This document shows positions 20,380-27,799 of a stretch of 64,000 nt of DNA, in pieces. The stretch covers positions 2,854,501-2,918,500 of the forward strand of contig NZ_CP038267.1 in the NCBI RefSeq assembly GCF_004564375.1. Reading direction: 5' to 3'. Origin of the DNA: Nocardioides euryhalodurans. Lineage in GTDB: Bacteria > Actinomycetota > Actinomycetes > Propionibacteriales > Nocardioidaceae. Positions within the stretch are counted from its first letter, which is position 1. Every line of letters starts with the position of its first letter. Made by a program: the position numbers and the translations under genes. The notes under the pieces were generated by a model. The model made no database searches and was not told the origin of the DNA. It saw only the letters and a program-made list of their open reading frames with translations.

Positions 20380-20954
20380 TGGACCAGGAGATCGCCTATC
20401 GCCGTGCCGTCGACGGCTGGACCGCCCGGGTCGAGGCCGTCGGCCCCGACCAGTGGGCGCTGCCCACCCCGTGCGAGGACTGGGACGTCCGCGCCCTGGT
20501 CAACCACGTGGTCGGCGAGGACCGGTGGACCGATCCGCTGATGCGCGGCTCGACGATCGAGGAGGTGGGCGACCGACTCGACGGCGACCTGCTCGGCGAC
20601 GACCCGCGCCGAGCCGCGGCCGACGCGGCCGCCGAGGCGATCCGCGCCGTGGCCGACAGGCTACCGACGCAGGGGACGGTCCGGTTGTCCTACGGCGAGG
20701 AGCGGATGGAGGAGTACGTCGCCCAGCTCACCGCCGACCACCTGGTCCACGCCTGGGACCTCGCCGCGGCGACGGGCAGCGACACCTCTCTCGACGACGA
20801 CCTGGTGGCGGCGGTTGCGGAGTGGTTCGCCGAGCGTGAGGAGCTCTATCGCTCGGCCGGGATGATCGCGCCGCGGGTGGAGGTGGCGGGGGATGGGCAG
20901 GCGGAACTGCTCGCTCGGTTCGGGCGCAGCTCCCGCTGGGGCCGGCAGCACTGA
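20376..20954 (+). CDS. TIGR03086-type DinB-fold metal-binding protein
   Basis: A 192-residue protein of the mycothiol-dependent maleylpyruvate isomerase superfamily. It shows the diagnostic first helix with ALPTPCEDWDVRALVNHVVG (the C-x-D/G-W-x-V-x-x-L-x-x-H pattern), and the second metal-site helix LTADHLVHAWDLAAATG with H-x-W-D. The third His expected of the metal site is in one of these helices. Members are presumed mycothiol-using transferases or isomerases; substrate unknown. Coupled to the APH-like gene by an ATGA overlap, so the two may act on the same compound (inference). Confidence 0.87.
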   Translation: MMDQEIAYRRAVDGWTARVEAVGPDQWALPTPCEDWDVRALVNHVVGEDRWTDPLMRGSTIEEVGDRLDGDLLGDDPRRAAADAAAEAIRAVADRLPTQGTVRLSYGEERMEEYVAQLTADHLVHAWDLAAATGSDTSLDDDLVAAVAEWFAEREELYRSAGMIAPRVEVAGDGQAELLARFGRSSRWGRQH

Positions 20955-20973
20955 TCGACGTCGTGGGCGAGGC

Positions 20974-21450
20974 TCAGCAGAGTGAGTCGGCAATGGCGAT
21001 GACCATCAACCAGGTCGCCGTGGCCACGACACCGAAGAGTCCCGCGGCGTAGACCCCCTTGGTCCATCTCTGTGGGGGACTGTCATCCCGGTTGAACTCT
21101 CGCGTCCCGAAATCCGGGTCCGCCTCATTGGTCCTGCTCAACGACACCGCGTCCTGATGGAGCTTGCTGTACGCCCACCCGAGGAGTCCTCCGCTCGCGA
21201 GGATGAGCCCGAAGAACACGGCGCGCATCCATTCGTGGTCTTCCAGGAAGGCGCCACTTCCGATGTACTCCGCGCTCAGAACAGCCGTGCCTGCAAGCCC
21301 ACCACCGACGTACGTCGTCAACTGCGCTTGGTTCGCATACCAAGCCGCCTTCTCGGCGTTGGTCGGGCGCTCTTCTGCAGCCTCCACCTTGGCGTCCGCC
21401 GCGGCTGCTGTCGAGCCGGGACCGGGTTCGACGCCGGCATCTTCAGGCAT
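20974..21450 (-). CDS. Hypothetical two- or three-helix membrane protein
   Basis: Not recognised. A 158-residue protein with an Ala/Glu/Pro-rich cytoplasmic N-terminus (1-45), two predicted membrane helices around YVGGGLAGTAVLSAEYIGS and FFGLILASGGLLGWAYS, a charged loop, and a last helix near the C-terminus (AAGLFGVVATATWLMVIAIA). Nine bases separate it from the next gene upstream on the same strand, so the pair is probably an operon. Codon choice and the third-position G+C look less extreme than in neighbours. Confidence 0.65.
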   Translation of the reverse strand: MPEDAGVEPGPGSTAAAADAKVEAAEERPTNAEKAAWYANQAQLTTYVGGGLAGTAVLSAEYIGSGAFLEDHEWMRAVFFGLILASGGLLGWAYSKLHQDAVSLSRTNEADPDFGTREFNRDDSPPQRWTKGVYAAGLFGVVATATWLMVIAIADSLC

Positions 21451-21459
21451 GACAAGGCC

Positions 21460-21768
21460 TTAGAGCTCGTGCCACCAGCTGTTCATCAGCGCCCGCATGC
21501 CGGACCCGAACGACATGATCTCCTCGTACCCGAGATCGGGCTCGGCGTTGACGGATCGGGCGAGGGTCGCTGTCGTCACGACTTGGCTGAAGAGATTGAT
21601 GGCCAGGGGACTCGGTTGACCGAGCTCCCCAATCGTTCCTCGCACCATTGCCTCGGCTTGCTGCAAGACCGTTGGGCTGAAGTCGATGCCCAAGCTCGCA
21701 CACCGATCAGCGGCCTCCCCGACACCCGCGACGATCGGGTCCTGCTCCTGCGCGAATCCGTTACCCAT
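21460..21768 (-). CDS. Hypothetical small protein
   Basis: Not recognised. 102 residues starting MGNGFAQEQDP, with a strong GAGGAGGGGG ribosome site six bases before the ATG, which decides the start. The sequence is helical and amphipathic (ADRCASLGIDFSPTVLQQAE, VVTTATLARSVNAEP) and ends with NSWWHEL. No signal or membrane segment. Upstream partner of the membrane protein at 20974-21450. Confidence 0.6.
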   Translation of the reverse strand: MGNGFAQEQDPIVAGVGEAADRCASLGIDFSPTVLQQAEAMVRGTIGELGQPSPLAINLFSQVVTTATLARSVNAEPDLGYEEIMSFGSGMRALMNSWWHEL

Positions 21769-22005
21769 GCCCCCTCCTCGTTCCACGGATCGTCTCAAGG
21801 TACGCCGATTGCACGACTGGTAGACACCCCCGTTCGTACGCAGGTGGGGTGGGCCGACCTGCGATAGCGCGGAGCTGGCAAGCCTGCATTGCCGGTCCGC
21901 TGGCGGCCTTGGCGGCGACGCCCAACGCGGGCTCAGCAGGACCGGTCAGAGCAGAGCGACAGCGTCTACGACATACGCGGCGGAATGACGTTCCACTGAA
22001 CGCCG

Positions 22006-22167
22006 GTGTGGCGGTGCACCGGGTCGACTGGCGATGGTTCGGCGCAGTCCGAGCCCCCGATCCCCATCTACCGTTCCGACACGTCTGCACTCATAACGCT
22101 TGGAACGACCGTCACATCTGGAGAGATCGCTGCCCTGGTTGCCGGGACCCAGGGTGGGGGTTGGTGA
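22006..22167 (+). other. Intergenic stretch 21769-22269, possible gene remnant
   Basis: The 500 bases between 21769 and 22269 hold no convincing gene. A 53-codon open frame at 22006-22167 (ending LITLGTTVTSGEIAALVAG and a Gly-rich tail) has more natural composition than other frames, but it has no good ribosome site and is cut by a stop just upstream. It may be the tail of a decayed gene. Confidence 0.25.
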
Positions 22168-22175
22168 GTTGACGG

Positions 22176-22226
22176 CTCACGGGCACCGCGGCCCGTCAGG
22201 TCGGGTCCTCCGCCCCTGCCCGTGAG
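22176..22226. repeat. Inverted repeat before acyltransferase gene
   Basis: CTCACGGGCA and TGCCCGTGAG form perfect 10-bp arms separated by 31 GC-rich bases, ending 43 bases before the acyltransferase ATG. It could be a terminator of the preceding region or a folded 5' leader. Confidence 0.5.
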
Positions 22227-22269
22227 AACCCCGGCGCGCGCACCCTGAAGCAGGGCCGGGGGGTGCTCC

Positions 22270-23388
22270 ATGACCTCGAACGAGAAGGCGGTGCGGGTCG
22301 ACCAGCGCGAGCAGTGGGTCGACACGCTGCGGGTCGTGCTCATCTCGGGTGTCATCGTGGTGCACACCGCGACTGCGTACGTCACGGACTTCGCCGGCTA
22401 CTACTACGACGACGAGCGTGTCACGAGCAGTGGCCTGTCCATCGCCCTCGCGCTTCCGGCGCTGATGGGCGGGGTCTTCGGCCTCGGCCCGCTGTTCGTG
22501 GTGGCGGGGTGGTTCTCGGTCCGGTCGATGGTGCGCCGCGGGGCGGCGGGCTTCGTGGGGAGCCGCCTGCTCCGGCTGGGGGTCCCGCTCGTCTTCTTCC
22601 TGCTCGTCGTGAACCCGCTGGCCGACTACCTCGGCAACCTGTGGGACGAGCGCCTTGGCTTCCTCGACTACCTGGCCGTCACCGAGTTCTCGATCATGTG
22701 GTTCGTCGTGGCGCTGCTCGCCTGCTCGCTGGGGTACGCCGCGCTCCGGTCGATCCGACCGCTCACCGGTCCTCGCCCGCGACCGGGCGGGAGGTCGCTG
22801 GTCGTGGCGGCGGCGGTCATCTCGGTCGGGTCGCTGGCGGTGTGGCAGCTCACGACGCTGCTGGACACGCACCTGCTCAACGCGCGCGTCAGCGCCTGGA
22901 CCCAGGGCGCGGTCCTGTTCACGCTCGGGGTGATGGCGGCCGAGGCGGAGTGGGACGGACGACTGTCCCGGCACGTCGAGCAGAGGCTCGGCCAGGTCGC
23001 CGCGCTCGGCCTCGTCCTCACCCTGGTGCTGGTCTCCTACGCCGGGGCCCGCGACCAGCTCGATCTGGCGCTGGGGGGTCTCACCTGGGCCAGCATCTCC
23101 TTCGCCGTCCTCTACGGCGTCGTCTCGATCGCGTTCACGCTGTGGTGTCTCGCCTGGCTGCGCCGCCGCTGGCCCACCCACGGCCCGCTCATGACGAAGG
23201 CGGGTCGGGGCTCCTACGCGACGTACCTGCTGCACCCGGTCGTGCTCGTCTCGGTGATGCTCGCCTTCCGGGCGCTGCCCCTGGGCGCCGAGGTCAAGTT
23301 CGTCGTCGTGTCGATCGTCGCGGTACCCGTGTGCTTCGCGGTCGGGTACGCCGTGACGCGCCTACCGGGGGTCGGGCGGGTGGTGTAG
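22270..23388 (+). CDS. Acyltransferase 3 family membrane protein
   Basis: A 372-residue polytopic membrane protein with about ten helices, of the acyltransferase 3 (OafA/MdoC-like) superfamily, which moves acyl groups onto cell-surface sugars or lipids. Seen: the first helix with a conserved His (VVLISGVIVVHTATAY), the loop RRGAAGFVGSRLLRLGVPLV with the family's Arg-Arg-Leu-x-Arg-Leu-x-x-P pattern, and the C-terminal GRGSYATYLLHPVVL segment matching the usual S-Y-x-x-Y-L-x-H-x-P motif. Substrate not predictable. Alone, with no glycan cluster nearby. Confidence 0.85.
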   Translation: MTSNEKAVRVDQREQWVDTLRVVLISGVIVVHTATAYVTDFAGYYYDDERVTSSGLSIALALPALMGGVFGLGPLFVVAGWFSVRSMVRRGAAGFVGSRLLRLGVPLVFFLLVVNPLADYLGNLWDERLGFLDYLAVTEFSIMWFVVALLACSLGYAALRSIRPLTGPRPRPGGRSLVVAAAVISVGSLAVWQLTTLLDTHLLNARVSAWTQGAVLFTLGVMAAEAEWDGRLSRHVEQRLGQVAALGLVLTLVLVSYAGARDQLDLALGGLTWASISFAVLYGVVSIAFTLWCLAWLRRRWPTHGPLMTKAGRGSYATYLLHPVVLVSVMLAFRALPLGAEVKFVVVSIVAVPVCFAVGYAVTRLPGVGRVV

Positions 23389-23619
23389 CCACTCGGCGGG
23401 AAGACGCGGGCATCCATCAGCCAGGGTTCCACGGCGAGGGCAGGCGGTGACCGTCGAACGAGACGGGACAACCAATCGCCCGCACTCATCATCCACACCC
23501 TTGACGGCTGCTAACCGTGCTGTGCACACCTTGACCGCGACGTCGTTGAGGAGTTGATTGGCAAGTGGCGCCGCACACGCGTCATCCCGGCGCAGCAGCG
23601 GTCCGCGAAGGGATGAGCC

Positions 23620-23919
23620 ATGAAATACGTAGTGATGTGGGAGACGCGTCAGTCGACGAGTGAGGAGACCCAGGCACGCGGGCTCCAGGTGTTCAGCAGA
23701 TGGTCGCCCTCAGAGGGCACGGACTTCCAGCAGTTCCTCGGTCGCGTCGACGGTCGAGGTGGCTTCGCGGTCGTCGAGACCAGTGACCCTGCGCTCGTCG
23801 CCAAGGACCTGGCGACGTTCGGGCCGTTCTTCGAGTTCAGCCTGTACCCGGTGCTGGAGATCGCTGAGACCGCGGCCATCAGCATGGAAGCGGTGCAGAT
23901 GCGAGCCGCGATCAGCTGA
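23620..23919 (+). CDS. DUF3303-like small protein
   Basis: A 99-residue protein with a ferredoxin-like alpha/beta plan, resembling the DUF3303 family: N-terminal strand MKYVVMWETR, helix with ARGLQVFSRWSPSEG, the FLGRVDGRGGFAVVETSDPA strand pair and a final FFEFSLYPVLEIAE strand with an Ala/Met helix. These dimeric barrels often have unknown roles. Start ATG is preceded by GAAGGGATGAGCC. It is isolated, with about 230 bases before and 505 bases after without a gene. Confidence 0.75.
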   Translation: MKYVVMWETRQSTSEETQARGLQVFSRWSPSEGTDFQQFLGRVDGRGGFAVVETSDPALVAKDLATFGPFFEFSLYPVLEIAETAAISMEAVQMRAAIS

Positions 23920-24424
23920 CGGGGCTGCCGTCCCAACGGTGCCGTGGCGGCGCGCGGGGACGCTGAAGAAGCTTGGTCGGGGCTTCGAACGAGGGGCGGT
24001 CTCGGCACCCCGACCAACGCGTGCGTCCGGACGCCGGACGGCCGGCGATGCGTTGACGGTCCGAACGTATCCCGTCCGACGCGGCATCCGTGGAAGCGGT
24101 TGCCCGAGATTCCTCGGCTCACTCGGAGCTGGTCTCCACGTTCTGTCTATCGAGCCACCGCCGAAGTGTGATCCGGTCGCTTGCAGTTGTTCTTCGAGGA
24201 CGACCTCGTGGTCGCCTCATCCGGGGCGCCCACGAGCGGCGCGTTCCACAGGGCTGCCGTGAGTGCAGTGGTACCCCAGGGGGTGCCTTCCGCCGAGCCC
24301 ACCGAGAGTCCTGGCATTCATTGGCGCCGTGCGCGCGGCTCGCGGCGGAGTGACGCAGCATTGCCGGATATCCGGACGTGCGTCGCCTCGTTGCGAGGCG
24401 CGGGATCAGGATTACCCTGACGCG
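23920..24424. other. Intergenic stretch without a convincing gene
   Basis: About 505 bases in which several overlapping frames are open on both strands but none shows codon bias, a ribosome site and a plausible product together. No repeat or RNA structure was recognised. Confidence 0.4.
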
Positions 24425-24751
24425 ATGACCGCGATCAGGGCATGCGAATTGGCCGCATGGGCCGTGTTCGTCGTCGGAGTACTCACGATGTTTGTGCGTG
24501 GCGCTTTCCTGCGTTCGCCCGTACAGAAGTACCGCACCGGGTGGATCCTCGCGCTCACGATGCTGCTCACCGGCCCAGTGTTCGCGGTGGTCTACACGCT
24601 CTCTGGTCTCGGGGTCGCGGAGACCTTCTTCGGCGACGGCGGACGCCGAGGCCCCTGGTTCATGGCAGTCACCGGAGCCGTCTTAGCCGCCCTTGCCCCA
24701 GGAGCTCTTCGTCGTACGAGCAGAGGAGTGGAAGGTAGAGGCAGCAACTGA
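24425..24751 (+). CDS. Hypothetical three-helix membrane protein
   Basis: Not recognised. 108 residues, with three likely membrane helices: about 5-25 (ELAAWAVFVVGVLTMFVRGA), 38-60 (GWILALTMLLTGPVFAVVYT) and 78-97 (FMAVTGAVLAALAPGAL), separated by short basic loops, and a charged tail. The ATG follows ACCCTGACGCG, a poor ribosome site; a leaderless start from the TTACCCT stretch is possible. Confidence 0.6.
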   Translation: MTAIRACELAAWAVFVVGVLTMFVRGAFLRSPVQKYRTGWILALTMLLTGPVFAVVYTLSGLGVAETFFGDGGRRGPWFMAVTGAVLAALAPGALRRTSRGVEGRGSN

Positions 24752-24888
24752 CGCTTCCTCCAGGTCCGCGCACGGCGGTTTGCCGTCGGCGCTTGCGCGG
24801 CGCCGCATCCAACGGACGCCGTTCCAGCAGTTCATCGTTGGTCCCGACACCGGGGCGCCGAGTTGGGCTCGCGCCGAAAGGCGGCGGT

Positions 24889-25248
24889 ATGACCACCGAT
24901 CTGAGTCTTCTCCGCTTCCTTCAAGATCGCCTCACTCAAGACATCGGCTTGATCCTTTCGGACACCCCGATGTTCGGCCTCGAAGTGAACGACGCCAAGT
25001 TCGAGCGGCGGTTCCTCGATCGCAGGGCTCTGCTGCATCGCGTGCAAACAGACCAAGCCTTGGTCGCTCTGCACCTTGAAGCGATGCGGGATGAGCAAGG
25101 ATCCCTGGCCGCCGGCGCCTCGTCCTTCGAGAGCGGGCCGGTGACTCGACTTGGGTCAGAAGCCTTGAACTTGATGGCAGCCCGCTATGCGGACCATGCC
25201 GACTACCAATCAGAATGGCGACCTCGTGTCCAACTGCCGCGACTTTAG
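24889..25248 (+). CDS. DUF6221-like small protein
   Basis: A 119-residue protein resembling the DUF6221 family of actinobacteria and their phages: an N-terminal helix LLRFLQDRLTQDI, a central DRRALLHRVQTDQALVALHL helix, and the C-terminal MAARYADHADYQSEWRP, close to the family's ending L-x-x-x-YADHPDYxxEWRP. Function unknown; members often sit in prophage or island DNA. GCGGCGGT precedes the ATG. The assignment rests on these two ends and is moderately sure. Confidence 0.6.
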   Translation: MTTDLSLLRFLQDRLTQDIGLILSDTPMFGLEVNDAKFERRFLDRRALLHRVQTDQALVALHLEAMRDEQGSLAAGASSFESGPVTRLGSEALNLMAARYADHADYQSEWRPRVQLPRL

Positions 25249-25339
25249 CTTTGTTGGCCGGCCCGTACGCGGCGCGATGTCGCGCCCCGGACGGTACGCA
25301 GCAAGAAGGCCCAGTCCTCCGGGACTGCGGGAGGGTTGG

Positions 25340-26002
25340 TCAGGGTGGGGAGGTCGTTAGGCCAGACACGCCCGGGCCGGTCAGTAGTGGGACTGCCGCT
25401 GCGGTGCGGCCAGTCAGGAGAAGGAGCATTGCCGAGATCGGGCCGGCGATTTCAGGACCGGTGCCGACGGACCAGTCGGCGTCCGACGACGTAAGTCTGT
25501 ACGCGCCGAGGCGGCGCTTGGGGCCGAATGAGAAGGGCCAGCGGAGTTCCCAGATCCGGGTGGCGGCGGCGGCACCGGCGGTCGGCGGGGTGGGGAAGTC
25601 GATGCCAAGCGGGATCGCGATGTCTTGGGCGTGCACCAGGATGTCCCACATCACGTTAGCCGGGCTGGCCGGCCGGGGGACCGAGCGGGACTCGGCGCTG
25701 GACCGGAGGTCCTGCAGGATCTGGGTGGGCGTGCGCTGGGCGCGACGTCGGGTGGCCACGGTGTTTGCCCGGGCCAAGTTGCCGCGGGCCTTTGCGAAGT
25801 CGACGACCATGCTGCCAGGCGATGGCGGGATGGGGATCAACGTGACGTGGGCGGCGACGTCGTGCACTGTCCAGTCGGCACACAAGGACGGCTGCTCCCA
25901 TTGCGACTCGGACAGTCCAGCCAGCATCTCGGCGATCGCCAGTCGCTGATCGACGACCACCTGCCAGCTCTCGTTGACGCCCATGCTCGCTTCGGTGCCC
26001 AT
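25340..26002 (-). CDS. Maleylpyruvate isomerase family mycothiol-dependent enzyme
   Basis: A 220-residue DinB-fold protein of the TIGR03083 type. The N-terminal helix ends with QPSLCADWTVHDVAAHVTLI (C-x-D/G-W-T-V-x-D-x-x-A-H), and DILVHAQDIAIPLGI supplies the second H-x-Q/D metal motif. Such proteins use mycothiol for isomerisation or conjugation, often of aromatic breakdown products or toxic compounds. AGGAG lies seven bases before the ATG. It is 70 bases downstream of a MarR gene on the same strand with a 23-bp palindrome between them, so it is the likely target of that regulator. Confidence 0.88.
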   Translation of the reverse strand: MGTEASMGVNESWQVVVDQRLAIAEMLAGLSESQWEQPSLCADWTVHDVAAHVTLIPIPPSPGSMVVDFAKARGNLARANTVATRRRAQRTPTQILQDLRSSAESRSVPRPASPANVMWDILVHAQDIAIPLGIDFPTPPTAGAAAATRIWELRWPFSFGPKRRLGAYRLTSSDADWSVGTGPEIAGPISAMLLLLTGRTAAAVPLLTGPGVSGLTTSPP

Positions 26003-26037
26003 GGCGCTTCTCCTGAGGACTCGGCCATTCCCTGCAG

Positions 26038-26060
26038 ATTAGACAAATGATTTGCCTAAT
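26038..26060. promoter_or_regulatory. Probable MarR operator
   Basis: ATTAGACAAAT, one base, then ATTTGCCTAAT: an AT-rich 23-bp palindrome with a single mismatch, in the 70-base gap between the MarR gene and the mycothiol-dependent enzyme gene. AT-rich imperfect palindromes of this size are typical MarR operators. It is out of character with the GC-rich surroundings. Confidence 0.75.
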
Positions 26061-26072
26061 TGCAATGGTGGT

Positions 26073-26546
26073 CTAGTCATTCAGGAAGGGGTCGGTGATC
26101 TCGCGCAAGAGATTCAAGGTCTCGCGCAGTTGCGTCATCCGCTGGGGTCCGAGGTGGGCCAACCACTGTGCTTCGACCTCAGCGAGGACGGGGAGGACCG
26201 CTGCCCGCGCGGCGTGACCCCGGGCGGCGATCCTGACCAGCCGGGCGCGGCCGTCAGCCGGGTCGGGAACGCGTTCGACGTAGCCGGCGCGTTCCAGCTG
26301 CTCAACCAGGAAGCCGGCGTTCTGCCTGGTGACGTGGGCGGCTTCGGCCAGCTCGGTGACCCTTGACCCGCCCGGCGCCACCCGGGCCGCGATGCGCGCT
26401 TGGGCCACGGTCATGTCGGTGTACCCCGCACGCGCCAACCCCTCCATCGTGGCGGCCTCCATCGCCCGACTGGGGATGAAGAGCAGGACGCCGAGTGGCA
26501 GTTCTTGGTCATCCGTCTGGGCCGCATCCGACTTAGACGCATCCAT
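26073..26546 (-). CDS. MarR family transcriptional regulator
   Basis: A 157-residue winged-helix regulator. The DNA-binding part is seen in GGSRVTELAEAAHVTRQNAG (helix-turn-helix), FLVEQLERAGYVERVPDPAD and GRARLVRIAARGHAA (wing), flanked by the dimerisation helices. MarR proteins usually sense small phenolic or oxidised ligands and repress nearby detoxification genes. The adjacent palindrome and mycothiol-type enzyme fit this. A GAGGGAGA ribosome site precedes the ATG. Confidence 0.93.
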   Translation of the reverse strand: MDASKSDAAQTDDQELPLGVLLFIPSRAMEAATMEGLARAGYTDMTVAQARIAARVAPGGSRVTELAEAAHVTRQNAGFLVEQLERAGYVERVPDPADGRARLVRIAARGHAARAAVLPVLAEVEAQWLAHLGPQRMTQLRETLNLLREITDPFLND

Positions 26547-26873
26547 CGGATCTCCCTCTGATCATGCTTGAGCAAGTGACCTGATGAGGTGACCATACGT
26601 TTGTCGCTGTTCGCCGCGCGCCGAAGTGGGGAATGCAGGCCGCCATCGCGACCCGTGCCGGCCGCGATCATTCTTCCCGAGACCCGCATCCCTCCGCATG
26701 TGGGCAAGGGCGCGACATGGGCGGCGAAGTGGGGCGCCCGGTCCGGAGGTGAGAGCGCGCCCCGAAGCGACAATGCCTCCCAAGCATCACCAGATACAAA
26801 ATCGGGCTTAGACAGGCATCATGCCTGCTCCTTGGCGTGGCGAGCACCGATCGCCACGACCGAAGGACGCCGC
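26547..26873. other. Intergenic region between MarR and glucarate genes
   Basis: About 330 bases with no gene. It holds divergent promoter space; the only clear element is the palindrome at 26813-26827. Confidence 0.5.
26813..26827. promoter_or_regulatory. Palindrome upstream of glucarate genes
   Basis: CAGGCAT-C-ATGCCTG, a perfect 7-bp inverted repeat ending 46 bases before the dehydratase start. A TACAAAAT stretch at about 26795 could be the -10. Likely an operator for the sugar-acid operon, but the regulator is not in the window. Confidence 0.5.
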
Positions 26874-27790
26874 GTGACCGCCTACAGCCCGACCGACCTG
26901 GCCGCCCAGCTCAAGAGCGGGCTGCTCTCGTTCCCCGTCACCCACTTCACCGAGGACCTCGCCTTCGACGAGGAGGGCTTCCGCAAGCACCTCGCGTGGC
27001 TGGGCGAGCACCCTGTCGCAGGGCTCTTCGCCGCCGGCGCCACGGGGGAGGGGTTCAGCCTGACCTTCGAGGAGACCGACAAGGTCGTGCGGACCGCGGT
27101 CGAGGAGGTCGCCGGGGTGGTGCCGGTCCTCGCTCCCGCGACCGGGTCGACAAAGAACGCCGTCGCGCAGGCAGAGGCGGCCGCGGCCGCGGGTGCCGAC
27201 GGGCTGCTGCTGATGCCGCCGTACCTCACCGAGGCCAGCCAGGCCGGGCTCGTCGAGCACGTCAGCCGGGTCTGCGCCGCGACCGACCTCGGCGTCGTCG
27301 TCTACAGCCGCGCCAACGCCGTGCTCAAGGACGAGGCGGTCGAGGTGCTGGCCGACCGCAACCCGACCCTGATCGGGTTCAAGGACGGCGTCGGCAACAT
27401 CGAGCAGATGACGCGCACCTACGCCCGCGTCGGTGACCGGCTGACGTACGTCGGCGGCCTCCCGACCGCCGAGACCTTCGCACTGCCCGCTGCTGCAGCT
27501 CGGCGTGAGCACCTACTCCTCGGCGCTCTTCAACTTCGGTGCCGGCCTGGGCGATCGAGTTCTACGAGGCCGTGCGTGCCCAGGACCGGGACGAGGTCTA
27601 CCGTCGACTCAACGAGTTCGTGCTGCCGTACCTCGACATCCGCGACCGTACGTCGGGCTGTGCCGTCTCGATCGTCAAGGGCGGCCTGGCCGCCGTCGGC
27701 CGCCCCGCCGGCCCGGTCCGCCCCCCGCTGACCGACCTGCGGGCCGACGAGGTCGACGAGCTGCGCGACCTGATCGCCCGCATCTCCTGA
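26874..27790 (+). pseudogene. kdgD: 5-dehydro-4-deoxyglucarate dehydratase, two frameshifts
   Basis: Member of the DHDPS/NAL class I aldolase-like family that turns 5-dehydro-4-deoxyglucarate into alpha-ketoglutarate semialdehyde with loss of water and CO2. Frame 1 from GTG 26874 (AAGGA six bases upstream) gives [25 protein letters not shown] and the Schiff-base region [10 protein letters not shown]. An extra C in 27486-27488 shifts the frame at [19 protein letters not shown] continues in the next frame; an extra G at 27538-27539 shifts again, after which [18 protein letters not shown] runs to the stop. Removing the two bases gives 304 residues, the normal length. Both insertions are within 55 bases and lie in C or G runs, so sequencing error is as likely as a real defect. 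The aldehyde dehydrogenase follows by nine bases. Confidence 0.88.
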
Positions 27791-27799
27791 GAGGACACC

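Noticed and set aside
22006..22167. 53-codon frame as a real gene
   Set aside because: No ribosome site, a stop directly upstream and no recognisable family; listed as a possible remnant only.
24181..24420. Open frame beginning MQLFFEDDLVVASS
   Set aside because: Loses natural composition after 15 residues and has no ribosome site.
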